From the IMG/VR virus record IMGVR_UViG_3300007512_002354, positions 1 to 54,584 of that record: 54,584 nt of DNA; one strand, given 5' to 3'. This DNA is from a virus. The notes below the pieces were generated by a model. That model did not search any database. It was not told the DNA's origin and was given only the letters and a program-made list of their open reading frames with translations. The first letter of the stretch is position 1, and every line of letters begins with the position of its first letter. Shown here one piece after another: positions 38,842 to 48,344 of this stretch. A program made the position numbers and the translations under genes.

Positions 38842-39954
38842 ATGCCAGTTATACCATTAAATGATTTAACATGGAAACAATCAGCACTAACAAACCACTC
38901 AGTCTCAGCTGTAGGAAAGCTAAAAGCCATAAGAGATATTGTAGATGCGATAGACTCAAACGGCGGCGACTGGGAAGTTAAAGACTTCTGCCTTGAAGGT
39001 GAAACCAAATTCAATGGTGGCGCCAATACTGCATCTGGTAACGGAACGCTTATCATAGGCAATAAAAACAGTAGTGCTATACCTAACCAAAGGATTGTAT
39101 TTGGTGGCAATTCAGCCGGAAAGAACATGAACAATTATGGCTGCCCACCACACAATGAGTCGTCTACAAATCAAACCAGTGAGCAAGTATTTGGCGGCTA
39201 CGCACCGGATGGATTTGGTGTTGATGCTGGCGCAATTCAGCCAAGCGGAAACACTTTAACAAGCAGCGATGATGAAGCATGGTATACTCAAGACCCATCT
39301 GGCAACGGCTCTAAGCCCTGGACAAAGTATGCCCTTGTTACGTCTCAGCCAGGAGATCAAACCTGGATAATTCACTCTGAAGATATATTGTGTATAGGGC
39401 ATAGAAAAGTTTCTGAAAACAAGTGTCATCTATGGGCAGCTGGACGCATACTTGAAGCAGCAGATACGGAAAGTGGCTGGACCGATTGGGATAAAGGCAT
39501 ACCAGGTATGTTCGCTGGAGGTGGAGAAGCAGGCAATGCTTCTTACTGGACTCCTAGCAACTTCTGGAACCTAGGCTTCAATACCAATGGAGGCTTTATG
39601 AATGGCTCTAGTGTCCAAAATGAACTTAAAAAACCTGTATTCGCAATATTGTCACCAGAGAATGAGAACTTACACGAAAAAATAAGAAGAATTCACAACG
39701 AAACTCTTCTTGAACCAAACGGTCTTGGCTATCTAACAACCACAAGCGGAAAGCAAGTCTTTCTGCCAGTCCATTATTGTAGAGCAGAAGGATATTATCA
39801 ATATATAGGCAAGCTCCGCAACATGGGCTATGCTAATGATGCCATCTGCAGGCAACAGCTACATGACAACAATGATTATTTACACGTTATATATTTCTCA
39901 AGGAGTACTACTACAGCTGGAGACGCACTAGCTTTTGTAAATCCAGCACCATAA
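38842..39954 (+). CDS. Probable virion protein 3 in intein gap
   Basis: 370 aa, rich in Gly, Asn, Ser, Trp, not assigned to a family. Features such as SGNGTLIIGNKNSSAIPNQRI, GYAPDGFGVDAGAIQPSGN and YWTPSNFWNLGFNTN look like tail-fibre or appendage beta structure. AGGAGTAAATT precedes the ATG. It ends 17 bases before the C-intein gene. Confidence 0.6.
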   Translation: MPVIPLNDLTWKQSALTNHSVSAVGKLKAIRDIVDAIDSNGGDWEVKDFCLEGETKFNGGANTASGNGTLIIGNKNSSAIPNQRIVFGGNSAGKNMNNYGCPPHNESSTNQTSEQVFGGYAPDGFGVDAGAIQPSGNTLTSSDDEAWYTQDPSGNGSKPWTKYALVTSQPGDQTWIIHSEDILCIGHRKVSENKCHLWAAGRILEAADTESGWTDWDKGIPGMFAGGGEAGNASYWTPSNFWNLGFNTNGGFMNGSSVQNELKKPVFAILSPENENLHEKIRRIHNETLLEPNGLGYLTTTSGKQVFLPVHYCRAEGYYQYIGKLRNMGYANDAICRQQLHDNNDYLHVIYFSRSTTTAGDALAFVNPAP

Positions 39955-39971
39955 TCGCACGGAGGATCTTA

Positions 39972-40076
39972 ATGAAGATCATATCTAGAGAGTATGTTGG
40001 GGAGAGCGAAGTCTATGACATTGGCCTTCCCGATATACACAACTTTATTCTAGAAAATGGAACCGTCGCTAGCAAC
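39972..40076 (+). other. Split intein, C-terminal half (DnaE type)
   Basis: 35 residues (KIISREYVGE...DIHNFILENGTVASN) ending in SN before Cys. The penultimate residue is Ser, not His, as in cyanobacterial DnaE inteins. The block F/G pattern matches the N-half at 36855. Confidence 0.92.
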
Positions 40077-41225
40077 TGTTTTAATAAAGCTCATAGCGTT
40101 AGCTATAGTATGCTAACATATATATCTGCCTACCTTAAGGCAAACTATGCTTCAGAATTTTTCTGTGCACTAATGACTGTTAGATCCAAGTCCCTACAAC
40201 CTAAAACTTGGGCAACAAAAGCACCTGAATATATTCAAGAGGCACAAGCATTTGGAGTAGAAATACACCCGCCTTCGATAAATTCATCAAACCTCGGATT
40301 TAGTATTAGAGACGAAGATGTTTACTTTGGCCTAAATGCAATTAGAGATGTAGGTAAAACTGCTGCTCGGACGATAGTCCGAGCGAGAGGAGAGGCACCC
40401 TATAAAAGTGTCTTCGACTTTCTCCAAAGAGTAAACCTACAAAAAGTAACAACCAAAACATTCATAAGCCTTGTCAAGGCTGGAGCGTTTGATATGTTGG
40501 GGTATGATCGCAGTGATCTTATCCAAAACTCTCAAGCACTATATGATTATATTAGAGATGTAGTAGAATATGAGCAAAGAAAAATTGATCTTGTTGTTAG
40601 AGAAAAGGAAATTGAAGACTTGACTGTAGTCATTGACAAAAGAAATATTTTGCGCAAAGAACTAAAGAAAATAGAAAAAGAACTTAAGAAAGTAGAAGAC
40701 AAAAATTTATTATCAAGGAAGTTAGAAGTAGAAGAAGAGCTTTTTCCTCTAGAACAAATGAATCTAAGAAGAAAGCCAAGGCTTAAACCTAAACAAGAAC
40801 CACAAAAACCTGAACTAGTCAGATCCGAAGAAGTTGAAATAAATATTCATCAGATAATGGAACAGGCACACTATATCGGTTGCTATATTGGGACTCACCC
40901 AGCACAACTAATAAATAGTTCAGGCACAGTTAAGATAAAGAACCTTTATAAAGGGCAAAAGACATATGTATGTGGAGTCATAAATTCACTAAAAGTTATA
41001 CGCACTCGAAAGGGTCACGAAATGGCTTTCTGTGAAATTGACGACTCGACCAGTACAGCTGAGGTAACTATTTTTCCAAGAACTTGGAAGAATGCAAAAC
41101 TAAATAATATCTCAGAAAACAAACTGGTAAGAATGAAAATAAAAACAGAGCAAGAAGAGCCAGTAATCAAGCTTATTGCAGACTCAATTGTGGTCTATCA
41201 GGAGAATATAGATGAAATGGCGTGA
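39972..41225 (+). CDS. dnaE: Split intein C-half fused to DNA polymerase III alpha fragment 3
   Basis: 417 aa. Residues 1-35 are the C-terminal intein half (KIISREYVGESEVYDIGLP, HNFILENGTVASN), ending at Asn-35|Cys-36. Cys-36 starts the extein CFNKAHSVSYSMLTYISAYLKANYASEFF, the usual DnaE finger/thumb entry region. Later residues contain an HhH-like KVTTKTFISLVKAGAFDML, a coiled-coil linker and an OB-fold domain (VKIKNLYKGQKTYVCGVINSL). CACGGAGGATCTTA precedes the ATG. After trans-splicing, fragments 2 and 3 would make a chain of about 809 residues. Confidence 0.94.
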   Translation: MKIISREYVGESEVYDIGLPDIHNFILENGTVASNCFNKAHSVSYSMLTYISAYLKANYASEFFCALMTVRSKSLQPKTWATKAPEYIQEAQAFGVEIHPPSINSSNLGFSIRDEDVYFGLNAIRDVGKTAARTIVRARGEAPYKSVFDFLQRVNLQKVTTKTFISLVKAGAFDMLGYDRSDLIQNSQALYDYIRDVVEYEQRKIDLVVREKEIEDLTVVIDKRNILRKELKKIEKELKKVEDKNLLSRKLEVEEELFPLEQMNLRRKPRLKPKQEPQKPELVRSEEVEINIHQIMEQAHYIGCYIGTHPAQLINSSGTVKIKNLYKGQKTYVCGVINSLKVIRTRKGHEMAFCEIDDSTSTAEVTIFPRTWKNAKLNNISENKLVRMKIKTEQEEPVIKLIADSIVVYQENIDEMA

Positions 41226-42285
41226 AGAAGAAGAACACCTACTGCGACTTCTAATTCCTACAAACAGCTACAACGAAATAGCTGAAGAATTTAGAAGACG
41301 ACATGACCTGGGTATACCAGGTCACAATACAGTAAGATCAGCTGAGGCCATTCGAAAGAAATGCCAAAGAGAAGATATTAATTCGAACATCGAGTATGAA
41401 GATCCATACGAAAACCGTTGGAAGAAAATCAAAAAGATGCAAGAAGAATATCTAATGGATGCAGAAACAAATACTACCGGAATAGTAGATAACGCAAGTA
41501 GAAAGATTCTGACCCTGTCAGATATTCACTTTCCTTTCGCACTAGTAGATGAGCTAGAAAAAGCACTAACACTGCATGCAGATGCTGATATTGTTGTACT
41601 CAATGGAGATATTTTAGATGGTTACATCTTCTCAACATATGGTACAGCAAAAAGAATTGCAGCTCTAAAAGAATATCGAGCTGCCTTCAACTTAGTTAAA
41701 CAAATCTCTGAAAACTTTCCAGAGGTAGTTATAGTTAGTGGTAACCATGATAGAAGACCAGCAAAAGCTTTATCAAAAGCAGACTTTAAGAAAGAGGCAT
41801 CACAAGTATTAAGACCAGACCTATTAGCTAGGATAGCTAATGGTGAAGTATTGAATGAATACGGTGAAGTTACAGACATATTAAAGTTTGACAACGTCAC
41901 TTATCAGAAGTATGATAGCTGGTACGTGCGAATTGGTAAAACAATATTTGCTCACCCAGATGCATATTTTGGTAGTTGGCCTGGACAGACTGTGGTAAAA
42001 TTGATGGACTACTTTACAAAAAGATTAGGTAGTGATAAATTCGATTCCGTTGTAGTGGGACATACACACAGAATATATAAAGGTATCTTTTTTAATAAGA
42101 TGTTAATAGAACAAGGGGCTATGGCAGCACGCATGCCCTATCAACACAGAGCTGACTTGAGGTTTCCTCATGCTATGAATGGTTACGCAGTAATCTTTCA
42201 AGATGAAGAAGGAAATACAGACTTCACAAAAAGTAAAGTCTATTACCTCGGAAGTCAGCTACCTCCTAAAAAGGAAATACTCTAA
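41212..42285 (+). CDS. Calcineurin-like metallophosphoesterase with N-terminal Myb/SANT-like domain
   Basis: 357 aa. Residues 1-60 (MKWREEEEHLLRLLIPTNSYNEIAEEF...NTVRSAEAIRKKC) look like a Myb/SANT DNA-binding helix set. The phosphoesterase motifs are LSDIHFP (DxH), LNGDILDGY, VSGNHDRR and VVGHTH. Such phage enzymes act on cyclic nucleotides, DNA ends or proteins. Overlaps the dnaE fragment 3 end by 14 bases. Substrate unknown. Confidence 0.85.
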   Translation: MKWREEEEHLLRLLIPTNSYNEIAEEFRRRHDLGIPGHNTVRSAEAIRKKCQREDINSNIEYEDPYENRWKKIKKMQEEYLMDAETNTTGIVDNASRKILTLSDIHFPFALVDELEKALTLHADADIVVLNGDILDGYIFSTYGTAKRIAALKEYRAAFNLVKQISENFPEVVIVSGNHDRRPAKALSKADFKKEASQVLRPDLLARIANGEVLNEYGEVTDILKFDNVTYQKYDSWYVRIGKTIFAHPDAYFGSWPGQTVVKLMDYFTKRLGSDKFDSVVVGHTHRIYKGIFFNKMLIEQGAMAARMPYQHRADLRFPHAMNGYAVIFQDEEGNTDFTKSKVYYLGSQLPPKKEIL

Positions 42286-42680
42286 TGGCTAGTAGAACTA
42301 GAAAAGGTGGCACCACCACCAAAAAGAAAACCGCAAAGAATACTACTACTAAAGCAACTCAAAGCCAAGCAGCAAGTACTCCGCAAACTCCCCCAAGCTT
42401 AGAAGATGGACAACTCCTCCAGATTCTAACTGGTTTACGAGTTCGTGTAGACGCTGCTAACGCACAGTTGGTACAACTAGGACTTCTTGTGGAATACCTG
42501 TATGAAAGACTTGAAGCTTCGGAAAGCGTAGACGTTCAGTCAGATGCTTTCCCCGAGTGGGCTAAGAATCGCTATGAAGAAATTCAAACAGCAGCTCAAG
42601 AAGCAATGAAGGGTGATTTGATGGATACGTTTAAGGAAGCGCAGGCAGAAGTAGAGAAAGAAATCAATCTAACTGAATAG
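42285..42680 (+). CDS. Hypothetical protein with basic N-terminal tail
   Basis: 131 aa. The first 35 residues are Lys/Thr-rich and disordered, then a helical segment (LLQILTGLRVRVDAANAQLVQLGLLVEYLYERLEA). It may bind DNA. Starts in the preceding stop (TAATG). Function unknown. Confidence 0.55.
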   Translation: MASRTRKGGTTTKKKTAKNTTTKATQSQAASTPQTPPSLEDGQLLQILTGLRVRVDAANAQLVQLGLLVEYLYERLEASESVDVQSDAFPEWAKNRYEEIQTAAQEAMKGDLMDTFKEAQAEVEKEINLTE

Positions 42681-42688
42681 GAGACACC

Positions 42689-43726
42689 ATGTCAGAATGG
42701 TCATTTATAACTCATATAACTGACTATATGGCTAGACCAAGACTTGGTGATTCAAAGCCCCCTACACTTTGGCCCTCTGAGGCATCCGCTGTTTTAGTCA
42801 ATGAATATGACGAAGAACATGTGGTCGGTAAGTGTAGGAGGGCTTCCTATTTTAGATTACTATTAGATAGTTACGATTACTTTGAAGACAAGTACAGCTT
42901 TTATAAGCCTATAGTCGAAGCCTTGCACTTAGAAAAAATTCCAGTAGAACCATATGTTCGGTGGCTCTGGAAGCAAGGCGACCTTTACGAACAATTTTGT
43001 ATAGACATAGCGAAGAATTCTGGTACATATATAGCAGACCAAGTTCAAGTATATATACCAGAGCTAAATATCTCTGGTAAAATAGATATAATTGTTATTG
43101 ATCCTACAACGAAACAATTAAGAATTGTAGAATGTAAATCCATATACGGTTATAATGCAAATACGATATTGGGCACACCTGCCGAACGCAAAAGAGGAAA
43201 ACTTGGAACACCAAGAGAGTCTTATTTAATGCAGCTAGGTATATATCAGTACTGGACTGGCGCAAAAGAAGAGTATGGAGACGCACTCTTAGTGACTGGC
43301 GCCAGAGATACCGGAAGGTATGCAGAGTTCAACTTGGTTGTAAAGCAGGACGAATCCATAGAAGATGACAACAGTAACTACATCTTCTACAGCGGTAACT
43401 CTCCGTGCCAAACGGAGGAAGTTAACTCTGGGATAAGTATAGAGAATATATTTGAACAATATCAAAGCACTACAAAATGTCTCGACTCGGGAACAATTCC
43501 TAAGCGAGACTTCGAGCTTCAATTCTCTCAAGACAAGATTGACAAACTCTACGACAGAGGACTCTTAAGCAAGAAGGACACCGAGCAACACCGAAAGCGC
43601 AAAGAACAAATCGCAGCAGGTAAAGCTAGACCGGTAAAAGCAGTTGATAAAGGAGATTGGCAATGTCGCCTTTGTGCCTATAAGAATATCTGCTATCAAG
43701 AAGATAATACTCCTAGAGATTTATAG
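42689..43726 (+). CDS. Cas4/RecB-like PD-(D/E)xK exonuclease with Fe-S cysteines
   Basis: 345 aa. The N-terminal CRRASYFRLLL (first Cys), the core GDLYEQFCID, NISGKIDIIVID, LRIVECKSIYGY (D and E-x-K), SYLMQLGIYQYW, and C-terminal CRLCAYKNIC (three Cys) match the Cas4/AddB-like nuclease layout with a 4Fe-4S cluster. It would process DNA ends during recombination. No cas genes or CRISPR array are near. AGGAGACACC precedes the ATG. Confidence 0.85.
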   Translation: MSEWSFITHITDYMARPRLGDSKPPTLWPSEASAVLVNEYDEEHVVGKCRRASYFRLLLDSYDYFEDKYSFYKPIVEALHLEKIPVEPYVRWLWKQGDLYEQFCIDIAKNSGTYIADQVQVYIPELNISGKIDIIVIDPTTKQLRIVECKSIYGYNANTILGTPAERKRGKLGTPRESYLMQLGIYQYWTGAKEEYGDALLVTGARDTGRYAEFNLVVKQDESIEDDNSNYIFYSGNSPCQTEEVNSGISIENIFEQYQSTTKCLDSGTIPKRDFELQFSQDKIDKLYDRGLLSKKDTEQHRKRKEQIAAGKARPVKAVDKGDWQCRLCAYKNICYQEDNTPRDL

Positions 43727-43734
43727 GAGCTATT

Positions 43735-43989
43735 ATGATTCCTGATACCTACTTCTTGGTTAAGGTGTGGATCGATAAGGATGAGTATACGTATGGTCCC
43801 TATTTTGAATTAGACTATGCAATGCTCATTCTTGTCGATCATGTTCCAGATATCGTTACAGCAAAAGTAGAAAAAAAACACTTTAACTATAAAGCAGAAA
43901 TACATGAATGTATTTTAGGCAGGAACCCTACATGGATAATAGTCTCAATACCGATTACGGAGAACGAGTGCCGAAAAACTCGACACTAG
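43735..43989 (+). CDS. Hypothetical protein, 84 aa
   Basis: Not recognised. Contains YTYGPYFELDYAMLIL (a YGPY occurrence). Overlaps the start of the IMPDH-like gene by 58 bases in another frame. AGGAGCTATT precedes the ATG. Confidence 0.5.
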   Translation: MIPDTYFLVKVWIDKDEYTYGPYFELDYAMLILVDHVPDIVTAKVEKKHFNYKAEIHECILGRNPTWIIVSIPITENECRKTRH

Positions 43990-45014
43990 AGAATCAACAT
44001 CTTACTACTAACGATGTAACACTGAAGCCAAAGCTTGGAGTACTTAAGTCCAGATCAGATGCAGAGCTAAATAAATTTATTTATAGTTCGCCAATGGATA
44101 CTGTAACTGGCTTGAGTATGACAACTGCTATGGTTGATGCTGGGGAACACCCCGTGGTCTGTCGCTTTATTCCGGATTGGAATGATGCATTCTTGGCATA
44201 CCATGAAAATCCTGATGTCTTCTTTGCAATAGGAACCAAAAAAGAAGATACAGTAAAGCTGGTACAAATTCTCGAAAAGCTGTATCCAGAAGATAGTACC
44301 TCTGAATTTAGTCCAGTATCTATATCTCTAGACATAGCTCACGGAGACTCCAGGATTGGCCATGCCACTACCCAGTGGCTGTCACAGTGGGAGTTCATTG
44401 GTAATATAATGTCCGGTACTGTGTGCACCCCTGAGGGCGCACTAAGAGCTATTGCTTCTGGATGTACACACATTAGAGTCGGAGTCGGCTCTGGCAGTGC
44501 GTGTACTACTAGATTGATGACTGGATGTGGCATGCCGAACCTCACCGCTGTTTATAAAATACATAGAGCAATATCAAATATGCACGGAATCGAGAACAGA
44601 AAAAACTATAAGATCATTGCAGATGGTGGGATTAAGTATCCTGGCGATGCGGTAAAGTATATTGCAGCTGGAGCAGATGCCGTTATGCTGGGTAATGCCC
44701 TGTCTAAGTGTCCAGAAACACCTGGCTGGCATATAGAAGATGGCATTCCATTTAAACATTATAGAGGTCAGGCCTCTAGACAATTCCAAGAAGAACTTCT
44801 TGGAAGAACTCCTGATTGTGCAGAAGGTGCCGTTGGCCCAAGAATTGGCCATGGTCAAACCTGCGAAGAAACAATAACAATGTTTAGAGGCGGTATGAGA
44901 TCAGCGTTAAGTTACTTAGGTCTAACTTCTATGTCCACACTGAAGCCAGAGAACGTCGATTTTGTTCAGCTGACTGCAGCGGGGTTCACAGAAGGAACCC
45001 CTCATGGAACATGA
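43932..45014 (+). CDS. IMP dehydrogenase / GMP reductase family enzyme
   Basis: 360 aa. The catalytic loop GVGSGSACTTRLMTGCGMPNLTAV fits the IMPDH/GMPR signature with nucleophile Cys, followed by IIADGGIKYPGDAVKYIAAGADAVMLGN and a C-terminal FRGGMRSALSYLGL. There are no CBS domains, as in GMP reductase, but sequence alone does not decide between the two reactions. It would adjust the GTP/dGTP or IMP pool. Start 43932 has AGGA with 7-base spacing. Phage IMPDH genes are known hosts of split inteins, but this one is unbroken. Confidence 0.88.
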   Translation: MDNSLNTDYGERVPKNSTLENQHLTTNDVTLKPKLGVLKSRSDAELNKFIYSSPMDTVTGLSMTTAMVDAGEHPVVCRFIPDWNDAFLAYHENPDVFFAIGTKKEDTVKLVQILEKLYPEDSTSEFSPVSISLDIAHGDSRIGHATTQWLSQWEFIGNIMSGTVCTPEGALRAIASGCTHIRVGVGSGSACTTRLMTGCGMPNLTAVYKIHRAISNMHGIENRKNYKIIADGGIKYPGDAVKYIAAGADAVMLGNALSKCPETPGWHIEDGIPFKHYRGQASRQFQEELLGRTPDCAEGAVGPRIGHGQTCEETITMFRGGMRSALSYLGLTSMSTLKPENVDFVQLTAAGFTEGTPHGT

Positions 45015-45843
45015 TGCAGAAATCATTATTTGCGGAGACCCTATAAAGGATATATATGTAGAAGAATATCTCGCATACAATCAAAAAGTTTTAACAGAGA
45101 AAGTGGTGACCTGTAGTGGTGGCGCTCTAAATGTATATGAAAATCTAAAATCTATTCTCAGAGAAGACGTAGTAACCCTTGTGGGCCCCACCTGTTATCA
45201 ACGCCAAGATATATATAGTATTATTAGGTCAAGCTTTGTCGGTAGAGATATATATCTAGTTCCTGAATCTGAAAGAAGCTCCTTTTATCATAATGCTCCA
45301 GACCCTACTCATAGTATAAATAGTTCTACTGAAATAAGAAACGATGGAAGACCAATGGGACTGGTACTATCAGACTATAATAGAGGTTTACTAAATAGGC
45401 AAAGCTATGCCGAGCCCATAACGTATCCTTTTGAATTCTGCGTAGTGGACTCAAAAGAACGCACTATAAATATAGACCTATTTAAAAGTTCTAAACTTAA
45501 AATTTGGCATGCCACAGGCAATGAGTATTGTTCAGAATTTGCTAAGAACTTTGACTGGGTTTACCACACTAATGCAGAAGGACCAGTACTGATAACCAGC
45601 GGAGACAATGACATGTCTCTGCACCCCATTTGGGTACCCGATACTAAAGTTATAAATACCTGTGGCGCAGGCGATACTTTTACCGCAGCCATAGCTAGTT
45701 ATCTTACAAAAATAAATCAAGAAAGACTCACAGAAGAAGATCTTCTTCAAGCTGGAGCCTTTGCTATTGCGTGTTGTCAAGAAGTTATTACTAAACCATA
45801 CACCTCAATAACAAACCATAAATTGGATGAAACATGTACATAA
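45004..45843 (+). CDS. PfkB-type sugar kinase (HldE N-terminal-like)
   Basis: 279 aa. The C-terminal signature INTCGAGDTFTAAIASYL is the PfkB ATP/anion-hole motif with catalytic Asp; GLVLSDYNRGLL and CSGGALNVYENL match the HldE kinase (heptose-7-phosphate kinase) pattern. Together with the nucleotidyltransferase at 30707 it gives the two halves of HldE as separate genes 14 kb apart. It may modify sugars used for LPS or DNA glycosylation. Overlaps the previous and next genes by about 10 bases each. Confidence 0.85.
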   Translation: MEHDAEIIICGDPIKDIYVEEYLAYNQKVLTEKVVTCSGGALNVYENLKSILREDVVTLVGPTCYQRQDIYSIIRSSFVGRDIYLVPESERSSFYHNAPDPTHSINSSTEIRNDGRPMGLVLSDYNRGLLNRQSYAEPITYPFEFCVVDSKERTINIDLFKSSKLKIWHATGNEYCSEFAKNFDWVYHTNAEGPVLITSGDNDMSLHPIWVPDTKVINTCGAGDTFTAAIASYLTKINQERLTEEDLLQAGAFAIACCQEVITKPYTSITNHKLDETCT

Positions 45844-48344
45844 CAAATGTAAATGAAGTGCTACCCCTACTGAGGGGAAAGCTCAAAGAATATTTGTCAA
45901 TTAAATTAGGTGTTCGCTCCAATGCGCGTAAAATACAATGCTTTGTTCACAACGATGAAAACCCTAGTATGTATTTTAATCCAAAGGCTAACGATGAACT
46001 TGTTAAATGCTTTAGCTGCGGATGGAATGGAGATATTTTTGCAGCTGCAGAACATATAGAAAATCTGCCAAGTTCAGGTCCTACCTGGATTACAGAAACT
46101 ATTCCGCACCTATGCAAGCTTCTAGAGATCCCTATAAAATTGGGAGAACCATCTACTATCGAAAGAGAGAAGATGACTTTCTATAAGCTTGCTCAAGACA
46201 TCACTGATATCTTGTTAGAAAACAGTCCTGAAGATATAGAGTATCTTAAAACTAGAAATTGGGAACAAGACTCAATTGCTATTGGAACCATCAGTGAAGA
46301 TATCCTAATATCTAAACTGGTTAAACTTGGCTGGGACTCCGGAGATATTAATCGCTCTATGCTAATCCGAACGAAGAATTTTTCTTTCTTCGGAGAAGAT
46401 AAAATCACTTTTGTGATTAAAGATTATAGACGGAGACCTATCGGATTTATTACCAAGCCACTTAATGATACAGATACTAGGAAGTATATAAACTCAGCAG
46501 AAAGCCCAATCTATGAAAAAAGCAAAACTCTATTAGGAATAGACAGTGCTCTTACTGAAGCAAAGAAACACGGCCTCTATGTAGTAGAGGGACCTGGTGA
46601 TCTAGCTCAGCTCCATAGGCTTGGCATATATAATTCTGTAGCAGTATGTGGTACCGCTTTTACAGAGCACCATTTACTTCTGCTGAAAAGCTTAGGCATA
46701 CGAAGAGTATTCCTAAACTTTGATTGGGACAATGCGGGGCACATAGCAACTCAAAGAGTACTAGAGAATGTTCTTAAAGCTACAAGCGGAATAACTGCAT
46801 ACATTGTCGTTTCTCCATCAGATAGCTTTGAAAACTATAATGATTTTCCAAAAGATCCTGATGAATATCTAAAGAATACTAAAGATCCAAATGAATACTT
46901 AGAGCTAACTAAGGTAACAGCTTTTGAATGGCAACTTGCTCAAGCTTCAGATAATGATTCTCCAGACATTATCTGTCGAAGAATGATTCCAATCATTGCT
47001 TCAGAGGAAGCAGCTGTAAAAAGAGAGATCCTTATAAAGACCCTCTCAGATTTTACAAACATGTCATTCCAAGCAATAGCAACCGATGTTAGTGCACTAA
47101 GAAGTGACAAGTTTGCTAAAAGAAGAGAGAACCTGGTTACTACGGCAGAACAATATATTCAAGAAGTAGGAGAAGATCCTGACAATATCATGGCTTATCT
47201 TGCTCAACATGAAAAGCGTATTGAAAAGATAGAAAAAGAATTCAATAGAAATACTGTTGGTATAAATTATCAACTAGCAAGGTATGAAGCAACGCAAGAA
47301 AATAGATTGAACCTAGACAATGAAGCCAGTATGAGTACCTTTAAAATGAATTATTTTTCAGAATTCGAAAATGGTATGTCTGGTGGAATGAACTGGGCTA
47401 GTGGCTGCTTAATGTATGTCGGAGGAAGAGCTAACAGTGGTAAAACAGCAACAGTACTAGCGCTAGGATGTGACATTGCTATGTCTGATCCCAATACTAC
47501 TGTAATCATTCATTCGACAGATGACAGTTACGAACAAATAGAACCAAGAATAAAATCTAATTTGTTTGCAATGTCAGAGCCAAATGGAGTGAAACTAAGT
47601 ATTGGAATGATAGTTCAACCTAAAGTTTATCTATCTTCAAAGTCTAAAGCGTTTCACACTGCTTATGAAAATGCTGGAATTCTATTAAAGACTCTACTAA
47701 ATGAAGAAAAACTTGTTATAATAGATGCTGAAGACGGATCAACGTTAACAGTACTTGAAAGACATTTACGCTACTATAGATCAAGATATCCAGGTAGAAA
47801 GATAATGGTAATCTGTGATAATACTCATAATTATATGGACTTTACCAATATGGATCAGACATCTCGCATGACTATGATATCAAACCAGCAAAAAACACTG
47901 GTGGCAAAATACCATGCATGCATGATAGCTACAGCGGAATATCGTAAAAACATGCCGATGGATTATTCAAAGTTTAAACTTCCTGTTGACGATGATCTTG
48001 CTGATGCAAGAGCATTAATGTATAGACCTAATGTTATTTTCCATGTATACAATGACTTACACGATAGAAAGGAACATGCTGAAATCTTCTGGACAGCAGA
48101 AGATGGAAAGACATGTCCACGACTTCTATTGCACTTTACAAAGAATAAAATATCGAGCTTTAAAGAGAAAATAGTATTAGATCTTGACCCAATCACCGTA
48201 GCTTTAAGACCTCGGGTAACTCAAGAAGCTTTAGCAGAAGCTGAAACTTTTAGAGACTTGAAAACCCAAGGACGTGCTAAACTGGTTGACAACAGTGTTG
48301 TATACTCAGCAACTGAGTATGAAGAACAAGAATATGGAGTATAA
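45834..48344 (+). CDS. Primase-helicase fusion (DnaG TOPRIM plus DnaB-like)
   Basis: 836 aa. An N-terminal CHC2-type zinc finger (IQCFVHNDENPSM...VKCFSCGWNGDIFAAA), a TOPRIM domain (LYVVEGPGDLAQLHRLG, FLNFDWDNAGHIATQ), a linker, then a RecA-like helicase: Walker A GGRANSGKTATVLAL, IIHSTDDSYEQIEPR, KIMVICDNTHNYMDF (Walker B region) and LADARALMYRPNVIFH. This is the T7 gp4-like combination. It starts 10 bases inside the kinase gene. Primes and unwinds DNA at the phage fork with the DnaE fragments and SSB. Confidence 0.93.
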   Translation: MYITNVNEVLPLLRGKLKEYLSIKLGVRSNARKIQCFVHNDENPSMYFNPKANDELVKCFSCGWNGDIFAAAEHIENLPSSGPTWITETIPHLCKLLEIPIKLGEPSTIEREKMTFYKLAQDITDILLENSPEDIEYLKTRNWEQDSIAIGTISEDILISKLVKLGWDSGDINRSMLIRTKNFSFFGEDKITFVIKDYRRRPIGFITKPLNDTDTRKYINSAESPIYEKSKTLLGIDSALTEAKKHGLYVVEGPGDLAQLHRLGIYNSVAVCGTAFTEHHLLLLKSLGIRRVFLNFDWDNAGHIATQRVLENVLKATSGITAYIVVSPSDSFENYNDFPKDPDEYLKNTKDPNEYLELTKVTAFEWQLAQASDNDSPDIICRRMIPIIASEEAAVKREILIKTLSDFTNMSFQAIATDVSALRSDKFAKRRENLVTTAEQYIQEVGEDPDNIMAYLAQHEKRIEKIEKEFNRNTVGINYQLARYEATQENRLNLDNEASMSTFKMNYFSEFENGMSGGMNWASGCLMYVGGRANSGKTATVLALGCDIAMSDPNTTVIIHSTDDSYEQIEPRIKSNLFAMSEPNGVKLSIGMIVQPKVYLSSKSKAFHTAYENAGILLKTLLNEEKLVIIDAEDGSTLTVLERHLRYYRSRYPGRKIMVICDNTHNYMDFTNMDQTSRMTMISNQQKTLVAKYHACMIATAEYRKNMPMDYSKFKLPVDDDLADARALMYRPNVIFHVYNDLHDRKEHAEIFWTAEDGKTCPRLLLHFTKNKISSFKEKIVLDLDPITVALRPRVTQEALAEAETFRDLKTQGRAKLVDNSVVYSATEYEEQEYGV

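Noticed and set aside
43932-45014. Possible intein in the IMPDH-like gene
   Set aside because: The catalytic loop and flanks are contiguous; no intein blocks seen.
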